From an uncultured Bacteroidota bacterium (lineage in GTDB: Bacteria > Bacteroidota > Bacteroidia > Flavobacteriales > Flavobacteriaceae): a stretch of 64,000 bases of DNA. The notes under the pieces were generated by a model. It made no database searches. It was not told where the DNA came from and saw nothing but the letters and a program-made list of their open reading frames with translations. Both the position numbers and the translations under genes were made by a program. The DNA is taken from NCBI GenBank assembly GCA_902511755.1, contig CABXGL010000004.1, positions 19,615 to 83,614 of the forward strand. The letters run 5' to 3'. Within the stretch, counting starts at the first letter, position 1; each line of letters begins with the position of its first letter. Positions 44,261 through 53,638 of this stretch are shown in pieces.

Positions 44261-45319
44261 TTAACTAGAGTAGTAGTTAAAAGACTGTATAATTAGGCTA
44301 TTCTCAACTTTAATATCATACATTGGCTCAGCTATATCTTTAAGTAATATAAAGTTCACTTTTCCATGACTGTTTTTTTTATCATGAACAAGAAGTTTAA
44401 TAATGCTGTCTATCTCAGACTTATTAAAATCTACTTTATTAAAAAATTTTAAAATATGATTTTTAATTATTTTTAATTTTTCAATTGGAAAATCAAAAAT
44501 TTTATTAGAAATGAACGCTGCCAGGATAATACCTATAGCAATTGCTTCACCATGTAATAATTTTTTATTGTTTTTTAAAAAAACAGATTCAATTGCATGA
44601 CCCAGAGTATGGCCAAAATTAAGCGCTTTTCTTTCTTTTAATTCTTGTCTATCCTTAAGAACTATATTGTTTTTTATATTAATTGAGTTTTTAATTATTT
44701 CTAAACTTTTAAAATCAATTGAATTTTCTTGAGATATTAATTTGTTAAAAAAATTTAGATCAGAAATTATTGAATGTTTAAAAATTTCAGCATATCCACT
44801 TATTAGTTCTGATTCATGAAGAGTGTCTAAATATAACGGGTCAATTAATACCATTTTAGGGTCATAAAATGTGCCAACTTGATTTTTAAGTACACCAAGA
44901 TCAATTCCAGTTTTCCCTCCAATAGAAGCATCAACCATGGAAAGTAATGTAGTAGGTATATTTATGTAGCTTATTCCTCTTTTGAACGTACTAGCTACAA
45001 ATCCCCCTATATCTCCAACAACTCCTCCTCCTAAATTTATGATTAAACTTTTTCTGTCACCATTGCTAGTTGACAATTTTTCCCATATAGAAATAGATGA
45101 ATTAATATTTTTATTTTCTTCACCTGATTTTGAAACTATAGTTTTATAATCAATGGTTGGAATTTGTTTTAAAAAGACTTTTAAACAGTGGATATTAGTA
45201 TTATTATCTACATGAATAAAAATTGTTGAATAATTTTCAGATTGGATATGCTTATATAATTTATTATATCCTTCATCTTTAAAGAAAAGAGTGTAATTAT
45301 TACCTTTTATTTCTTTCAT
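44261..45319 (-). CDS. aroB: 3-dehydroquinate synthase
   Basis: Second enzyme of the shikimate pathway: closes DAHP to 3-dehydroquinate with NAD and a divalent metal. The 352-residue chain has NLGGGVVGDIGGFVASTFKRG (about 99-119), INIPTTLLSMVDASIGGKTGID, the metal-binding Glu near SGYAEIFKHS, and the ligands in NFGHTLGHAIES and LLHGEAIAIGI. All look complete. It is divergent from proline dehydrogenase, with 81 bases between them. Confidence 0.96.
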   Translation of the reverse strand: MKEIKGNNYTLFFKDEGYNKLYKHIQSENYSTIFIHVDNNTNIHCLKVFLKQIPTIDYKTIVSKSGEENKNINSSISIWEKLSTSNGDRKSLIINLGGGVVGDIGGFVASTFKRGISYINIPTTLLSMVDASIGGKTGIDLGVLKNQVGTFYDPKMVLIDPLYLDTLHESELISGYAEIFKHSIISDLNFFNKLISQENSIDFKSLEIIKNSINIKNNIVLKDRQELKERKALNFGHTLGHAIESVFLKNNKKLLHGEAIAIGIILAAFISNKIFDFPIEKLKIIKNHILKFFNKVDFNKSEIDSIIKLLVHDKKNSHGKVNFILLKDIAEPMYDIKVENSLIIQSFNYYSS

Positions 45320-45400
45320 TTACGTATATCATCTTTTACAAATTAACATCTTTTTTTATTAAAAAACGATGTAAATTAGCATTATAAATATTTTACCTAA

Positions 45401-46570
45401 TTGAATACAATATTTAGTAATACCAAAGATGCTTTTTCAATAAAAACAGACTTTGAACTTTTACGGGCCCATTTTTTGTTTAAAATAATTGAAAACAATT
45501 TTTTAGTTAAAATAGGTTCCTCATTAATAAATCTTGCTTTAAAATTTTACATTCCAATAACTCCCATTATTAAGATTACAGTTTTTAATCATTTTTGTGG
45601 TGGAATATCTGAAAATGATTGCAATTCAGTTATAAATAAGATGTATAATAAAAATGTTTGTTCCGTTTTAGATTTTTCAACCGAAGCATTTAAAAATGAA
45701 ACTGAATTTGATAAATGTTTAAAAAAGAAATTATCAATAATAGATTTTATTACAAATAGAACAGAGATTCCTTTTGCTGTTTTTAAACCAACATGTTTAG
45801 GAAGAGAAGGTCTGTTTGAAAAAGTTAGTTCTAATCAAAAATTAGATTTAAATGAAGAACAAGAATGGAAAAGAGTAATAAATAGATTTAATGAAGTTTG
45901 TAATAAAGCGTTTCAAAATAATGTTAAAATATTAATTGATGCTGAGGAAGTCTCCGTTCAAAAAGCAATAGATGATTTAGCTCTTAAAATGATGATTAAA
46001 TTTAATAGAGAAAAAGCGATTGTTTATAATACAATTCAAATGTATAGATGGGATCGTTTAGATTACATGAATAATATTTTAAATAATCATGTAGATATAA
46101 TCTTTGGTTTTAAATTAGTAAGGGGAGCATATATGGAAAAAGAAAGGGAAATTGCAAATAGATTAAAAATTGAATCTCCAATATGTATAGATAAAGAATC
46201 TACAGATATAAATTTTAACCTTGCAGTAGATTTAGTATTTAAAAATCTTGATAGAGTAAGTCTTGTTTGCGGATCTCATAACGAAACTTCTATACTTAAA
46301 ATATTGGATTTGATGAATGAAAAAAATATTGATAAAAATGATGATAAGATTTGGTTTGGACAGCTTTATGGAATGAGTGATAATATATCATTTAATTTAG
46401 GCATAAAAGGTTATAATGTTTTTAAAATTCTTCCATTTGGTCCTGTAAGAAATTTAATTCCATATTTAATTAGAAGGGCAGAGGAGAATACTTCAGTTAA
46501 GGGGCAAACAGGAAGAGAATTGCAGCTCATTCTTAATGAAAGAAAGAGAAGGAAGTTAGAAAAAATTTAA
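45401..46570 (+). CDS. Proline dehydrogenase
   Basis: An FAD-dependent, single-domain proline dehydrogenase (389 residues) that oxidises proline to pyrroline-5-carboxylate and passes electrons to the quinone pool. Residues near 125-140 read PTCLGREGLFEKVS; IDAEEVSVQKAIDDLALKM, FKLVRGAYMEKERE and QLYGMSDNISF follow. The C-terminal YLIRRAEENTSVKGQ is the substrate-binding helix. The start is TTG at 45401. It stands between aroB (divergent) and the DUF4258 gene (convergent, overlapping by 4 bases). Confidence 0.94.
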   Translation: MNTIFSNTKDAFSIKTDFELLRAHFLFKIIENNFLVKIGSSLINLALKFYIPITPIIKITVFNHFCGGISENDCNSVINKMYNKNVCSVLDFSTEAFKNETEFDKCLKKKLSIIDFITNRTEIPFAVFKPTCLGREGLFEKVSSNQKLDLNEEQEWKRVINRFNEVCNKAFQNNVKILIDAEEVSVQKAIDDLALKMMIKFNREKAIVYNTIQMYRWDRLDYMNNILNNHVDIIFGFKLVRGAYMEKEREIANRLKIESPICIDKESTDINFNLAVDLVFKNLDRVSLVCGSHNETSILKILDLMNEKNIDKNDDKIWFGQLYGMSDNISFNLGIKGYNVFKILPFGPVRNLIPYLIRRAEENTSVKGQTGRELQLILNERKRRKLEKI

Positions 46571-46914
46571 TAAAGTAATTTTTTAAATTTTGCTTTTTTT
46601 GAACAGTTTTCAATTTTATAGAAAAAGTCTTTTTTTTCTGTTTTGTTTACTAATACATATGTTTTACAAGAATCTAGCTCAACATTGCTTTTTGAGAAAT
46701 CAACTTTGAATTTATCTGTTAAGTTTTTTCTGCTTATTTCAGTGGTATCAATATTTGAATCAAATAGCCAATCCTTTTTATTAATATCTGCTAATACTCT
46801 TTTGTTTGGAGAATAATTAAAAGTAGCTTCTTTTTTACCCATGAAATAAAACAAGAATATCATACCAAGCATAAAACCAAACAAATAAAATAGTAATCTT
46901 TTAAAAAAATTCAT
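46567..46914 (-). CDS. DUF4258-like membrane-anchored protein
   Basis: A 115-residue protein with one N-terminal membrane segment (MNFFKRLLFYLFGFMLGMIFLFYF, then GKKEATFNYSPNKRVL). The C-terminal domain has ITYS-type WLFDSNIDTTEISRKNL and CKTYVLVNKTEKKDFFYKIENC. I recognise the flavobacterial family that carries the DUF4258 domain; its role is unknown. The gene sits 4 bases inside the end of tsaE, and I recall the tsaE-linked order from other flavobacteria. Confidence 0.6.
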   Translation of the reverse strand: MNFFKRLLFYLFGFMLGMIFLFYFMGKKEATFNYSPNKRVLADINKKDWLFDSNIDTTEISRKNLTDKFKVDFSKSNVELDSCKTYVLVNKTEKKDFFYKIENCSKKAKFKKLLY

Positions 46915-47327
46915 TTTATGATATTGTTGATGTTTATTCTTCTTTTTTGATTATTAATATAAGATATTTCAACAGATGTGTAGTTGCATTCAAAATTATT
47001 TAATAAAATTTCTGGCCACTCTATAATTATTAAATCATCATTATCTAAATAATCTAAAATTCCTAGATTATATATTTCTTTTTTATCATCTAACCTAAAT
47101 AGGTCCATATGATATATGGTTTTATTTTTTCCCTTGTATTCATTTATTATACTGAATGTAGGACTGCTGACAGTTTCTTTTACACCTAATTCATTACAAA
47201 TTTGTTTAATTAATGTAGTTTTCCCGGCGCCAACTATTCCTTTAATAAAGTAATGATTAGTTTTAGATTCTTTAATAACTAATTTACTAGCTTCAATTAT
47301 ATCTTTTTTGGAATAAACAAGGTCCAT
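46911..47327 (-). CDS. tsaE: tRNA threonylcarbamoyladenosine biosynthesis ATPase TsaE
   Basis: A 138-residue ATPase required, with TsaB and TsaD, for t6A at A37 of ANN-decoding tRNAs. The P-loop is GIVGAGKTTLIKQI (about 30-43), then ETVSSPTFSIINEY, IYHMDLFRLDD and the Walker-B-type DDLIIIEWPEIL. Length is normal. It follows porX by 1 base and overlaps the DUF4258 gene by 4, so these three genes make one leftward unit. Confidence 0.94.
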   Translation of the reverse strand: MDLVYSKKDIIEASKLVIKESKTNHYFIKGIVGAGKTTLIKQICNELGVKETVSSPTFSIINEYKGKNKTIYHMDLFRLDDKKEIYNLGILDYLDNDDLIIIEWPEILLNNFECNYTSVEISYINNQKRRININNIIK

Positions 47328-47328
47328 T

Positions 47329-48867
47329 TTATTTTGGATTTATTACTATAAATGGGACAATCATTTCTTCAAGTGATACACCTCCATGTTGATATGTGTT
47401 TTTAAACATATTAACGTAATTGTTGTAGTTATTTGAGTAAACAAAATAAGTGTTTTCTTTTGCAAAAATATAACAACTGCTTAAATGATTAGATGGTAAT
47501 AAATAATTTGAAGGATTATCTAAATTTATTACTTCTTTCTTTTTTGAATGAACCTGTCTAGCTGTTTTGTATCTTAAATTGTTTGAAATTTCTTTATCAC
47601 CAGAAATTAATGCTGGTTTATTCACATTAATTGTTCCATGATCAGAAGTAATGACAATCTTAAAGCCTAAATCTTTTGCTTTATTTATTATATCATTTAG
47701 TTTGGAGTTCTTATACCAGCTTTTGGTTAACTCTCTATAGGCTTGATCTGTAGAGGCTAATTCTTTAATAAATTTTACATCCTTTTTAGCATGAGATATC
47801 ATATCTACAAAGTTGTATACTAATACTGTCAAATCATTTGATTTTTCATTATTAAGTCTATCATAAAAAAGATTTCCATCTTTAGAACTAGTTACTTTAA
47901 AGTATTTGTATTTGATTTTACTTTCTAATTTTAGTAATTGATTTTTTAATAATTCGTCTTCATATTTATTTTTCCCACCTTCATCTACTTCGCTTACCCA
48001 ATAATTATTGTGAGTTTTTTTTAATTCTAATGGACTTAATCCGGAAAAAATAGAATTTCTTGCGTATTGTGTTGTGGTTGGTAAAATGCTAGAGTATAAA
48101 ATATCAGTACTTATTTTACAGTTTTCAACAACATATGGTTCAATTGATTTCCATTGATCATATCTAAGATTATCAATTAAAATCATTAGAGTAGGGGTGT
48201 TTGATGTTATTTCAGGAAGTATTTTGTTTTTAAACAAGTTTATTGATGACAAAAAATCTTTATTCTCAATGAGTCTTTGATAATTTGTTTCAATGAAGTC
48301 AGCAAATAATTTATTTGCTTGCTTTTTTTGAGAATATAATATTTCTGAAACTTCTTTTTCTTGAATATCTCCAAGTTGTAACTCCCAATAAATTAATACT
48401 TTATAAATTTCAATCCAATCTTCATAAGAATTGCAATAATTTATTTTGTCATTTATTTCCTGATAATTATTTTGATAATTAGAAATCACTTTATTAGCAA
48501 CTAGTTCTTTATTTCTAAAGATTTTAGTTAAGGATAATAAAATTTGATTTGGGTTTAATGGTTTAATCAAGTAATCATTAACTCTTAATCCTATTGCATT
48601 TTCAATAGTTTTATCATCTGAATTTTGAGAAATCATTATAATAGGAATAAGGGGGTAATTTTCATTAATTATATTAATTGATTCAGTTCCAGAAAGACCT
48701 GGCATATTTTGGTCAATTAATATTGCTTCATAAGTATTCTCTTGAAGAAGATTGAGTGATTCAGGACCACTTTTGCACATATCAATATCATAACCTTTTT
48801 TATTTAAAAAAAGTATATGAGATTTAAAATGTTCAATTTCATCATCAACCCATAAAATTTTAATCAT
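47329..48867 (-). CDS. porX: PorX-type response regulator with PglZ domain
   Basis: A 512-residue two-component regulator of the type IX secretion system. The N-terminal receiver (1-120) has D8, D9 and phospho-acceptor D52 in LIDQNMPG, with Lys in DYLIKPLNPN. The C-terminal PglZ domain (about 200-500, an alkaline-phosphatase-like fold) shows LMILIDNLRYDQW, PTTTQYARNSIFSG, ITSDHGTINVN and HGGVSLEEMIVP. PorX works with the PorY kinase and sigma factor SigP to control T9SS genes in studied species. No T9SS structural gene is in the window. Confidence 0.95.
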   Translation of the reverse strand: MIKILWVDDEIEHFKSHILFLNKKGYDIDMCKSGPESLNLLQENTYEAILIDQNMPGLSGTESINIINENYPLIPIIMISQNSDDKTIENAIGLRVNDYLIKPLNPNQILLSLTKIFRNKELVANKVISNYQNNYQEINDKINYCNSYEDWIEIYKVLIYWELQLGDIQEKEVSEILYSQKKQANKLFADFIETNYQRLIENKDFLSSINLFKNKILPEITSNTPTLMILIDNLRYDQWKSIEPYVVENCKISTDILYSSILPTTTQYARNSIFSGLSPLELKKTHNNYWVSEVDEGGKNKYEDELLKNQLLKLESKIKYKYFKVTSSKDGNLFYDRLNNEKSNDLTVLVYNFVDMISHAKKDVKFIKELASTDQAYRELTKSWYKNSKLNDIINKAKDLGFKIVITSDHGTINVNKPALISGDKEISNNLRYKTARQVHSKKKEVINLDNPSNYLLPSNHLSSCYIFAKENTYFVYSNNYNNYVNMFKNTYQHGGVSLEEMIVPFIVINPK

Positions 48868-48887
48868 TTTTATATTTTATTCTTATT

Positions 48888-48895
48888 CAAATTTA
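48888..48895 (-). promoter_or_regulatory. Candidate -7 element for porX
   Basis: Read on the minus strand it is TAAATTTG, fitting TAnnTTTG. It is 20 bases ahead of the porX start codon, leaving a leader of about 15 bases. No -33 TTTG is visible. Confidence 0.4.
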
Positions 48896-48955
48896 ATCAG
48901 TTATCTATAAATCCTTTTCATTTTTAAATATAAGATGAAATTAATTCATTTTTCA

Positions 48956-48963
48956 TACTTTTG
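48956..48963 (+). promoter_or_regulatory. -7 element directly before lpxD
   Basis: TACTTTTG matches TAnnTTTG and ends 5 bases before the lpxD ATG at 48969. Transcription would then start at or beside the start codon, giving a leaderless or nearly leaderless message for the first gene of the lpx operon. Confidence 0.45.
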
Positions 48964-48968
48964 CCACG

Positions 48969-49994
48969 ATGAAATTAAATGCCAATAAGATTGCTGAGAT
49001 GTTGGGGGGAGTAGTTGAAGGAAATGATAAAATCTCTATTAATAAGCTTTCTAAAATTGAAAATGGAGATAAACAATCTTTATCCTTTTTAGGTAATCCG
49101 AAATACAATAATTTTCTATATACAACAAATGCTTCAATAATTCTTGTTAATAAGGATTTTGAATTAGAAAAACCTATTAAATCAACTCTAATAAGAGTAG
49201 ATGATCCTAATGAATCATTTTCTCAATTGTTAGATCATTTTAATAATAAGAAAAAAAAATTATCAGGAATTAGTAAAAATTCAATTCTTTCCAATAATGT
49301 TAAATTTTCTAATGATTTATATTTTGGTGATTTTTCTATATGTGAAAAGGATTCTGAAATTGGTAAAAATGCTAAAATTCATTCTCAGGTATATATTGGT
49401 GAGAATGTTTCAATTGGTGATAATGTAATTATTTACCCTGGAGTTAAAATTTATGCGGATACTATTATAGGCAACAATTGTATTTTACATGCTGGATGTA
49501 TAATTGGATCTGATGGTTTTGGTTTTAATTTAGACAAGAATGGAAATCAAAAAAAAGTTATTCATAATGGAAACGTCATTCTAGAAGATAATGTGGAAAT
49601 AGGAGCTAATTGCACATTGGATAGGGCTACTTTAGGCTCTACAATATTGAGAAAGGGAGCTAAATTAGATAATTTAGTTCAAGTAGCTCATAATGTTGAA
49701 ATTGGAGAAAGTACTGTAATTGCCGCTTGTGTTGGGATAGCTGGCTCTACTACAATAGGTAAAAATTGTATGATAGGTGGTCAGGCTGGAATATCAGGTC
49801 ACCTTACCATTGGAGATAGAGTAATGATTCAGGCTAAATCTGGAGTATTTAGAAATATAAAGTCAGACACATCTGTAATGGGAATTCCTGCAATTAAATA
49901 TTTAGATTATAATAAATCATATGTGCATTTTAAGAATCTTCCATCAATTATGAAATCATTAAATAACCTCTTTAAGAAAAGTAAAGATGCCTAA
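48969..49994 (+). CDS. lpxD: UDP-3-O-(R-3-hydroxyacyl)-glucosamine N-acyltransferase
   Basis: Third enzyme of lipid A synthesis: adds the second 3-hydroxyacyl chain to UDP-acylglucosamine. 341 residues. An N-terminal uridine-binding domain is followed by left-handed beta-helix hexapeptide repeats (about 100-310: IGKNAKIHSQVYIGENVSIG, NCILHAGCIIGSDGFGF, VQVAHNVEIGES). The catalytic His is in VAHNVEIGE (about 240). It leads the operon lpxD, lpxC-fabZ, lpxA; its end overlaps the start of lpxC-fabZ by 8 bases. Confidence 0.95.
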   Translation: MKLNANKIAEMLGGVVEGNDKISINKLSKIENGDKQSLSFLGNPKYNNFLYTTNASIILVNKDFELEKPIKSTLIRVDDPNESFSQLLDHFNNKKKKLSGISKNSILSNNVKFSNDLYFGDFSICEKDSEIGKNAKIHSQVYIGENVSIGDNVIIYPGVKIYADTIIGNNCILHAGCIIGSDGFGFNLDKNGNQKKVIHNGNVILEDNVEIGANCTLDRATLGSTILRKGAKLDNLVQVAHNVEIGESTVIAACVGIAGSTTIGKNCMIGGQAGISGHLTIGDRVMIQAKSGVFRNIKSDTSVMGIPAIKYLDYNKSYVHFKNLPSIMKSLNNLFKKSKDA

Positions 49995-51381
49995 ACAACA
50001 AACAATTAAGAAAGCTGTTTCTTTAAAAGGAGTTGGTCTACATACTGGAAAAGAAGTTAATTTAACTTTTAAACCTGCAGAAGATAATTTTGGATATTGC
50101 TTTTGTAGAGTTGATTTAGATGAAAAACCAATTATTGAAGCTAATATTAAATATGTTATTAATACAGAAAGAGGAACAAATCTTGACAAAAATGGAGTTA
50201 AGATTAAAACTTCTGAACATGTCTTAGCTGCTTTAGTAGGTATGGAAATTGATAATGTTCTAATTGAACTTGATGCTTCTGAACCACCTATCATGGATGG
50301 TTCTTCAAAGTTTTTTGTTGAAGCTTTACAAAAAGTAGGAATAAAACAGCAAAAAACAGAAAGAAATGAATATATAGTCAAAGATGTTATTTCATATTAT
50401 GATGAGACATCAGGTAGTGATATTACAGTGATACCATCAGATAATTATGAGGTTACCACAATGGTAGATTTTGGCACTAAAATTTTAGGTACTCAAAATG
50501 CAACTATGAAAGATTTGTCTAAATTTAATGATGAATTTGCTAATGCAAGAACATTTAGTTTTCTTCATGATATAGAAATGCTATTAGATAATGGTTTGAT
50601 AAAAGGTGGTGATTTAAATAATGCTATTGTTTATGTTGATAAAGAATTATCAAAATCAACAATGAACAAGCTTAAAAAAGCATTTAATACAGATAATCTT
50701 TCTGTTAAAAGTAACGGAATACTTGATAACCTAGTTTTACATTACCCAAATGAAGCAGCAAGGCACAAGTTACTTGATGTTATTGGTGATTTAGCTTTAT
50801 TGGGAACTAGAATTAAGGGTAAAGTGATTGCCAATAAACCAGGTCATTATGTTAATACAATGTTTACAAAAAGATTGGCATCTGTCATAAAAAATGAAAT
50901 GAAAAATCTTGCTCCTGTAATTGATTTAAATAAGCCAGCTATAATGGATGTTAATCAAATTATGGAGGTCCTTCCACATAGACCGCCATTTATCCTTGTA
51001 GATAAAATTTTAGAGATTTCAGATAATCATATAATAGGTTTAAAGAATATTTCTATGAATGAGGGTTTTTTTCAAGGACATTTTCCAGGAAAACCTATCA
51101 TGCCAGGTGTTCTTCAAATAGAGGCAATGGCTCAAACCGGAGGGGTGTTAATTTTAAAAAGTGTTCCTGATCCTCAAAATTATTTAACTTTTTTTGCTAA
51201 GATTGATAATGCAAAATTTAAATATCCTGTAGTTCCAGGTGATACTTTAGTTTTCAAAGTAGAACTTTTATCTCCTTTGAGAAGAGGAATTATACACATG
51301 AAAGGTAAATCTTTTGTTGATGGTAAATTAGCAAGTGAAGCTGAATTATTAGCTAAAATGATTAGAAAAACAGAAATATAA
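49987..51381 (+). CDS. lpxC-fabZ: Bifunctional LpxC-FabZ fusion
   Basis: A fused enzyme of 464 residues. The LpxC part (1-305) is the zinc deacetylase of lipid A synthesis: KKAVSLKGVGLHTGKEV, the zinc His in SEHVLAALVG, HKLLDVIGDLALLG (His, Asp) and GHYVNTMFTK. The FabZ part (about 318-464) is 3-hydroxyacyl-ACP dehydratase: VLPHRPPFILVD and the catalytic His and Glu in GHFPGKPIMPGVLQIEAMAQ. This fusion is a hallmark of Bacteroidetes. It joins lipid A commitment and acyl-chain supply in one chain. lpxA starts 1 base after it. Confidence 0.96.
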   Translation: MPKQQTIKKAVSLKGVGLHTGKEVNLTFKPAEDNFGYCFCRVDLDEKPIIEANIKYVINTERGTNLDKNGVKIKTSEHVLAALVGMEIDNVLIELDASEPPIMDGSSKFFVEALQKVGIKQQKTERNEYIVKDVISYYDETSGSDITVIPSDNYEVTTMVDFGTKILGTQNATMKDLSKFNDEFANARTFSFLHDIEMLLDNGLIKGGDLNNAIVYVDKELSKSTMNKLKKAFNTDNLSVKSNGILDNLVLHYPNEAARHKLLDVIGDLALLGTRIKGKVIANKPGHYVNTMFTKRLASVIKNEMKNLAPVIDLNKPAIMDVNQIMEVLPHRPPFILVDKILEISDNHIIGLKNISMNEGFFQGHFPGKPIMPGVLQIEAMAQTGGVLILKSVPDPQNYLTFFAKIDNAKFKYPVVPGDTLVFKVELLSPLRRGIIHMKGKSFVDGKLASEAELLAKMIRKTEI

Positions 51382-51382
51382 T

Positions 51383-52165
51383 ATGTATCAACCATTATCA
51401 TTTATTCATCCAGGAGCAAAAATTGCAAAAAATGTTGTTGTAGAACCATTTTCATCAATAGATAATAATGTGATTATAGGTCAAGGCACGTGGATTGGAT
51501 CCAACGTCACTATTATGAGTGGAGCTAGAATTGGAAAATACTGTTCCATTTTTCCTGGTTCAGTTATTTCAGCAGTTCCTCAAGATTTAAAATTTAATGG
51601 TGAAGAAACAACTGCTGTTATAGGTGACAATACTACTATTAGAGAATGCGTAACTATTAATAGAGGGACAAATGATAGAAATAAAACAGTTATTGGAAAG
51701 GATTGTTTGATAATGGCATATTCACACATAGCTCACGATTGTATTGTTGGAAATAGCTCCATTTTCTCAAACAACTCTACTTTAGCAGGTCATGTTACTG
51801 TTGGGAATCATGTGATTTTGGCAGGGATGGTTGCTATTCATCAGTTTTGTTCTATCGGAAATCATGCATTTGTAGCAGGTGGGTCACTTGTTAGAAAAGA
51901 CATTCCTCCCTTTGTAAAAGCTGCAAGAGAGCCTATTTCATATGTTGGAATTAACTCAGTTGGACTAAGAAGAAGAGGTTTTGATAGTAGAGTAATTATG
52001 GAAATTCAATCTATTTATAGAATTCTTTATCAAAAGAAATTTAATAATAGTCAAGCTGTTAAAATTATTGAAGGAGAAATAAAAGCTACTAAGGAAAGAG
52101 ATGAAATAATACAGTTTATTCAAAATTCTCAAAGAGGAATAATGAAAGGTTATTTTCAAAATTAA
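51383..52165 (+). CDS. lpxA: UDP-N-acetylglucosamine O-acyltransferase
   Basis: First enzyme of lipid A synthesis, transferring a 3-hydroxyacyl group from ACP to UDP-GlcNAc. 260 residues: a beta-helix of hexapeptide repeats (FIHPGAKIAKNVVVEPFSSI onward), the catalytic His in IMAYSHIAHDC (about 115), and the C-terminal helical region GLRRRGFDSRVIMEIQSIY. Length and motifs are standard. It begins 1 base after lpxC-fabZ and is followed by efp after 3 bases, forming one long operon. Confidence 0.96.
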   Translation: MYQPLSFIHPGAKIAKNVVVEPFSSIDNNVIIGQGTWIGSNVTIMSGARIGKYCSIFPGSVISAVPQDLKFNGEETTAVIGDNTTIRECVTINRGTNDRNKTVIGKDCLIMAYSHIAHDCIVGNSSIFSNNSTLAGHVTVGNHVILAGMVAIHQFCSIGNHAFVAGGSLVRKDIPPFVKAAREPISYVGINSVGLRRRGFDSRVIMEIQSIYRILYQKKFNNSQAVKIIEGEIKATKERDEIIQFIQNSQRGIMKGYFQN

Positions 52166-52168
52166 ATT

Positions 52169-52738
52169 ATGGCAACGTCATCAGATATAAGAAAAGGACT
52201 TTGTATTCATTATAATAATGATATATATAAAATTGTAGAATTTCTTCATGTTAAACCTGGAAAAGGACCAGCTTTTGTAAGAACAAAACTTAAAAGTGTT
52301 ACTAACGGAAAAGTTGTAGACAATACATTTTCTGCAGGTCACAAAATTGAAGAAGTTAGGGTTGAAACCAAAAGGTTCCAATATTTATATAAAGATGACT
52401 CAACATATCATTTTATGAATGTTGATGATTATAATCAAATAACTGTAGATAGTAATCTTTTAGATTCATCACAATTCTTAAAAGAAGGAGAGATAGTAAC
52501 TGTTTTAACAAACACTGAGGATGGAACAAGTTTGTCAGTTGAAATGCCTCAAAGTGTTACTTTGGAAGTTCAAGCTACAGAACCTGGGTTAAAAGGAAAT
52601 ACAGCTACAAATGCTACTAAGCCTGCTAAACTTGAAACTGGAGCATCAATTAATGTTCCATTATTTATAAATGAAGGTGATTTAATTAAGATAGATCCTG
52701 AAAAAGGATCTTATTTAGAAAGAGTAAAAAATTTATGA
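52169..52738 (+). CDS. efp: Translation elongation factor P
   Basis: Helps ribosomes make peptide bonds at proline runs. 189 residues in three beta-barrel domains: [16 protein letters not shown] puts the tip lysine at K32, where EF-P is post-translationally modified in many bacteria. The C-terminal part has [17 protein letters not shown] and [16 protein letters not shown], both typical. Nothing nearby looks like the EpmA/EpmB enzymes that modify it. It overlaps sucD by 4 bases (ATGA). Confidence 0.96.
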   Translation: MATSSDIRKGLCIHYNNDIYKIVEFLHVKPGKGPAFVRTKLKSVTNGKVVDNTFSAGHKIEEVRVETKRFQYLYKDDSTYHFMNVDDYNQITVDSNLLDSSQFLKEGEIVTVLTNTEDGTSLSVEMPQSVTLEVQATEPGLKGNTATNATKPAKLETGASINVPLFINEGDLIKIDPEKGSYLERVKNL

Positions 52739-53607
52739 GCATATTAGTTAATAAGGATTCAAAAATTGTTGTTCAAGGTTTTACAGGAAGTGAAGGTACT
52801 TTTCATGCTGAACAAATGATTTCTTATGGAACTAATATCGTAGCAGGTGTGACACCAGGAAAAGGTGGTCAAAAACATTTAGGCATACCTGTATTTAATA
52901 CAGTTGCAGAAGCTGTTTCAAAAGTAGATGCGAATACTTCAATTATTTTTGTTCCAGCTAGTTTTGCTGCAGATGCAATAATGGAATCGGCTGATTCTGG
53001 TATAAAAGTAATAGTAGCAATTACAGAAGGTATTCCCATATCAGATATGACCAAAGTTTACCAATATATAAAAGGTAAAGACTGTGTTCTTATAGGTCCA
53101 AATTGTCCAGGTATAATCACACCAGATGAAGCAAAAGTTGGTATTATGCCAGGTTTTGTGTTTAAAAAAGGTAAAGTTGGTTTAGTTTCAAAATCAGGAA
53201 CCCTAACATATGAAGCTGCAGATCAAGTGGTTAAACAAGGTTTAGGTATTTCTACAGCTATTGGAATAGGGGGTGACCCAATTATTGGAACTACAATAAA
53301 AGATGCAATTGAATTGTTTCATAAGGATCCAGATACAGATTGTATAGTAATGATAGGTGAAATAGGAGGTCAGCTTGAGACAAAAGCTGCTTCATGGTTT
53401 TCAAAATATGATAATAAAAAACCAATTGTTGGCTTTATAGCTGGAGAAACTGCTCCAAAAGGGAGAACTATGGGACATGCTGGTGCAATTGTAGGTGGTA
53501 CAGATGATACAGCAGCCGCAAAAAAGAAAGTAATGAGAGAATGTGGAATTCATGTTGTAGATTCTCCTGCAGAAATAGGTAAGAAAGTAGCAGAGATTCT
53601 GCTATAA
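52735..53607 (+). CDS. sucD: Succinate-CoA ligase alpha subunit
   Basis: TCA-cycle enzyme subunit that binds CoA and carries the phosphohistidine. 290 residues: [17 protein letters not shown] and [13 protein letters not shown] form the CoA-binding domain, [18 protein letters not shown] follows, GIGGDPIIG and [13 protein letters not shown] come next, and the active-site His is in [10 protein letters not shown] (about 246). The beta subunit gene is not in the window. It follows efp directly, with its ATG overlapping the efp stop. fabG starts 31 bases after it. Confidence 0.96.
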   Translation: MSILVNKDSKIVVQGFTGSEGTFHAEQMISYGTNIVAGVTPGKGGQKHLGIPVFNTVAEAVSKVDANTSIIFVPASFAADAIMESADSGIKVIVAITEGIPISDMTKVYQYIKGKDCVLIGPNCPGIITPDEAKVGIMPGFVFKKGKVGLVSKSGTLTYEAADQVVKQGLGISTAIGIGGDPIIGTTIKDAIELFHKDPDTDCIVMIGEIGGQLETKAASWFSKYDNKKPIVGFIAGETAPKGRTMGHAGAIVGGTDDTAAAKKKVMRECGIHVVDSPAEIGKKVAEILL

Positions 53608-53638
53608 TTATTAATTTTACTAAAGAATTATTTAATTT

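Noticed and set aside
49959..50381. 140-codon open frame on the minus strand
   Set aside because: It is antisense to the well-supported lpxD end and lpxC-fabZ start, with Ser/Phe/Ile-rich composition typical of a shadow frame.
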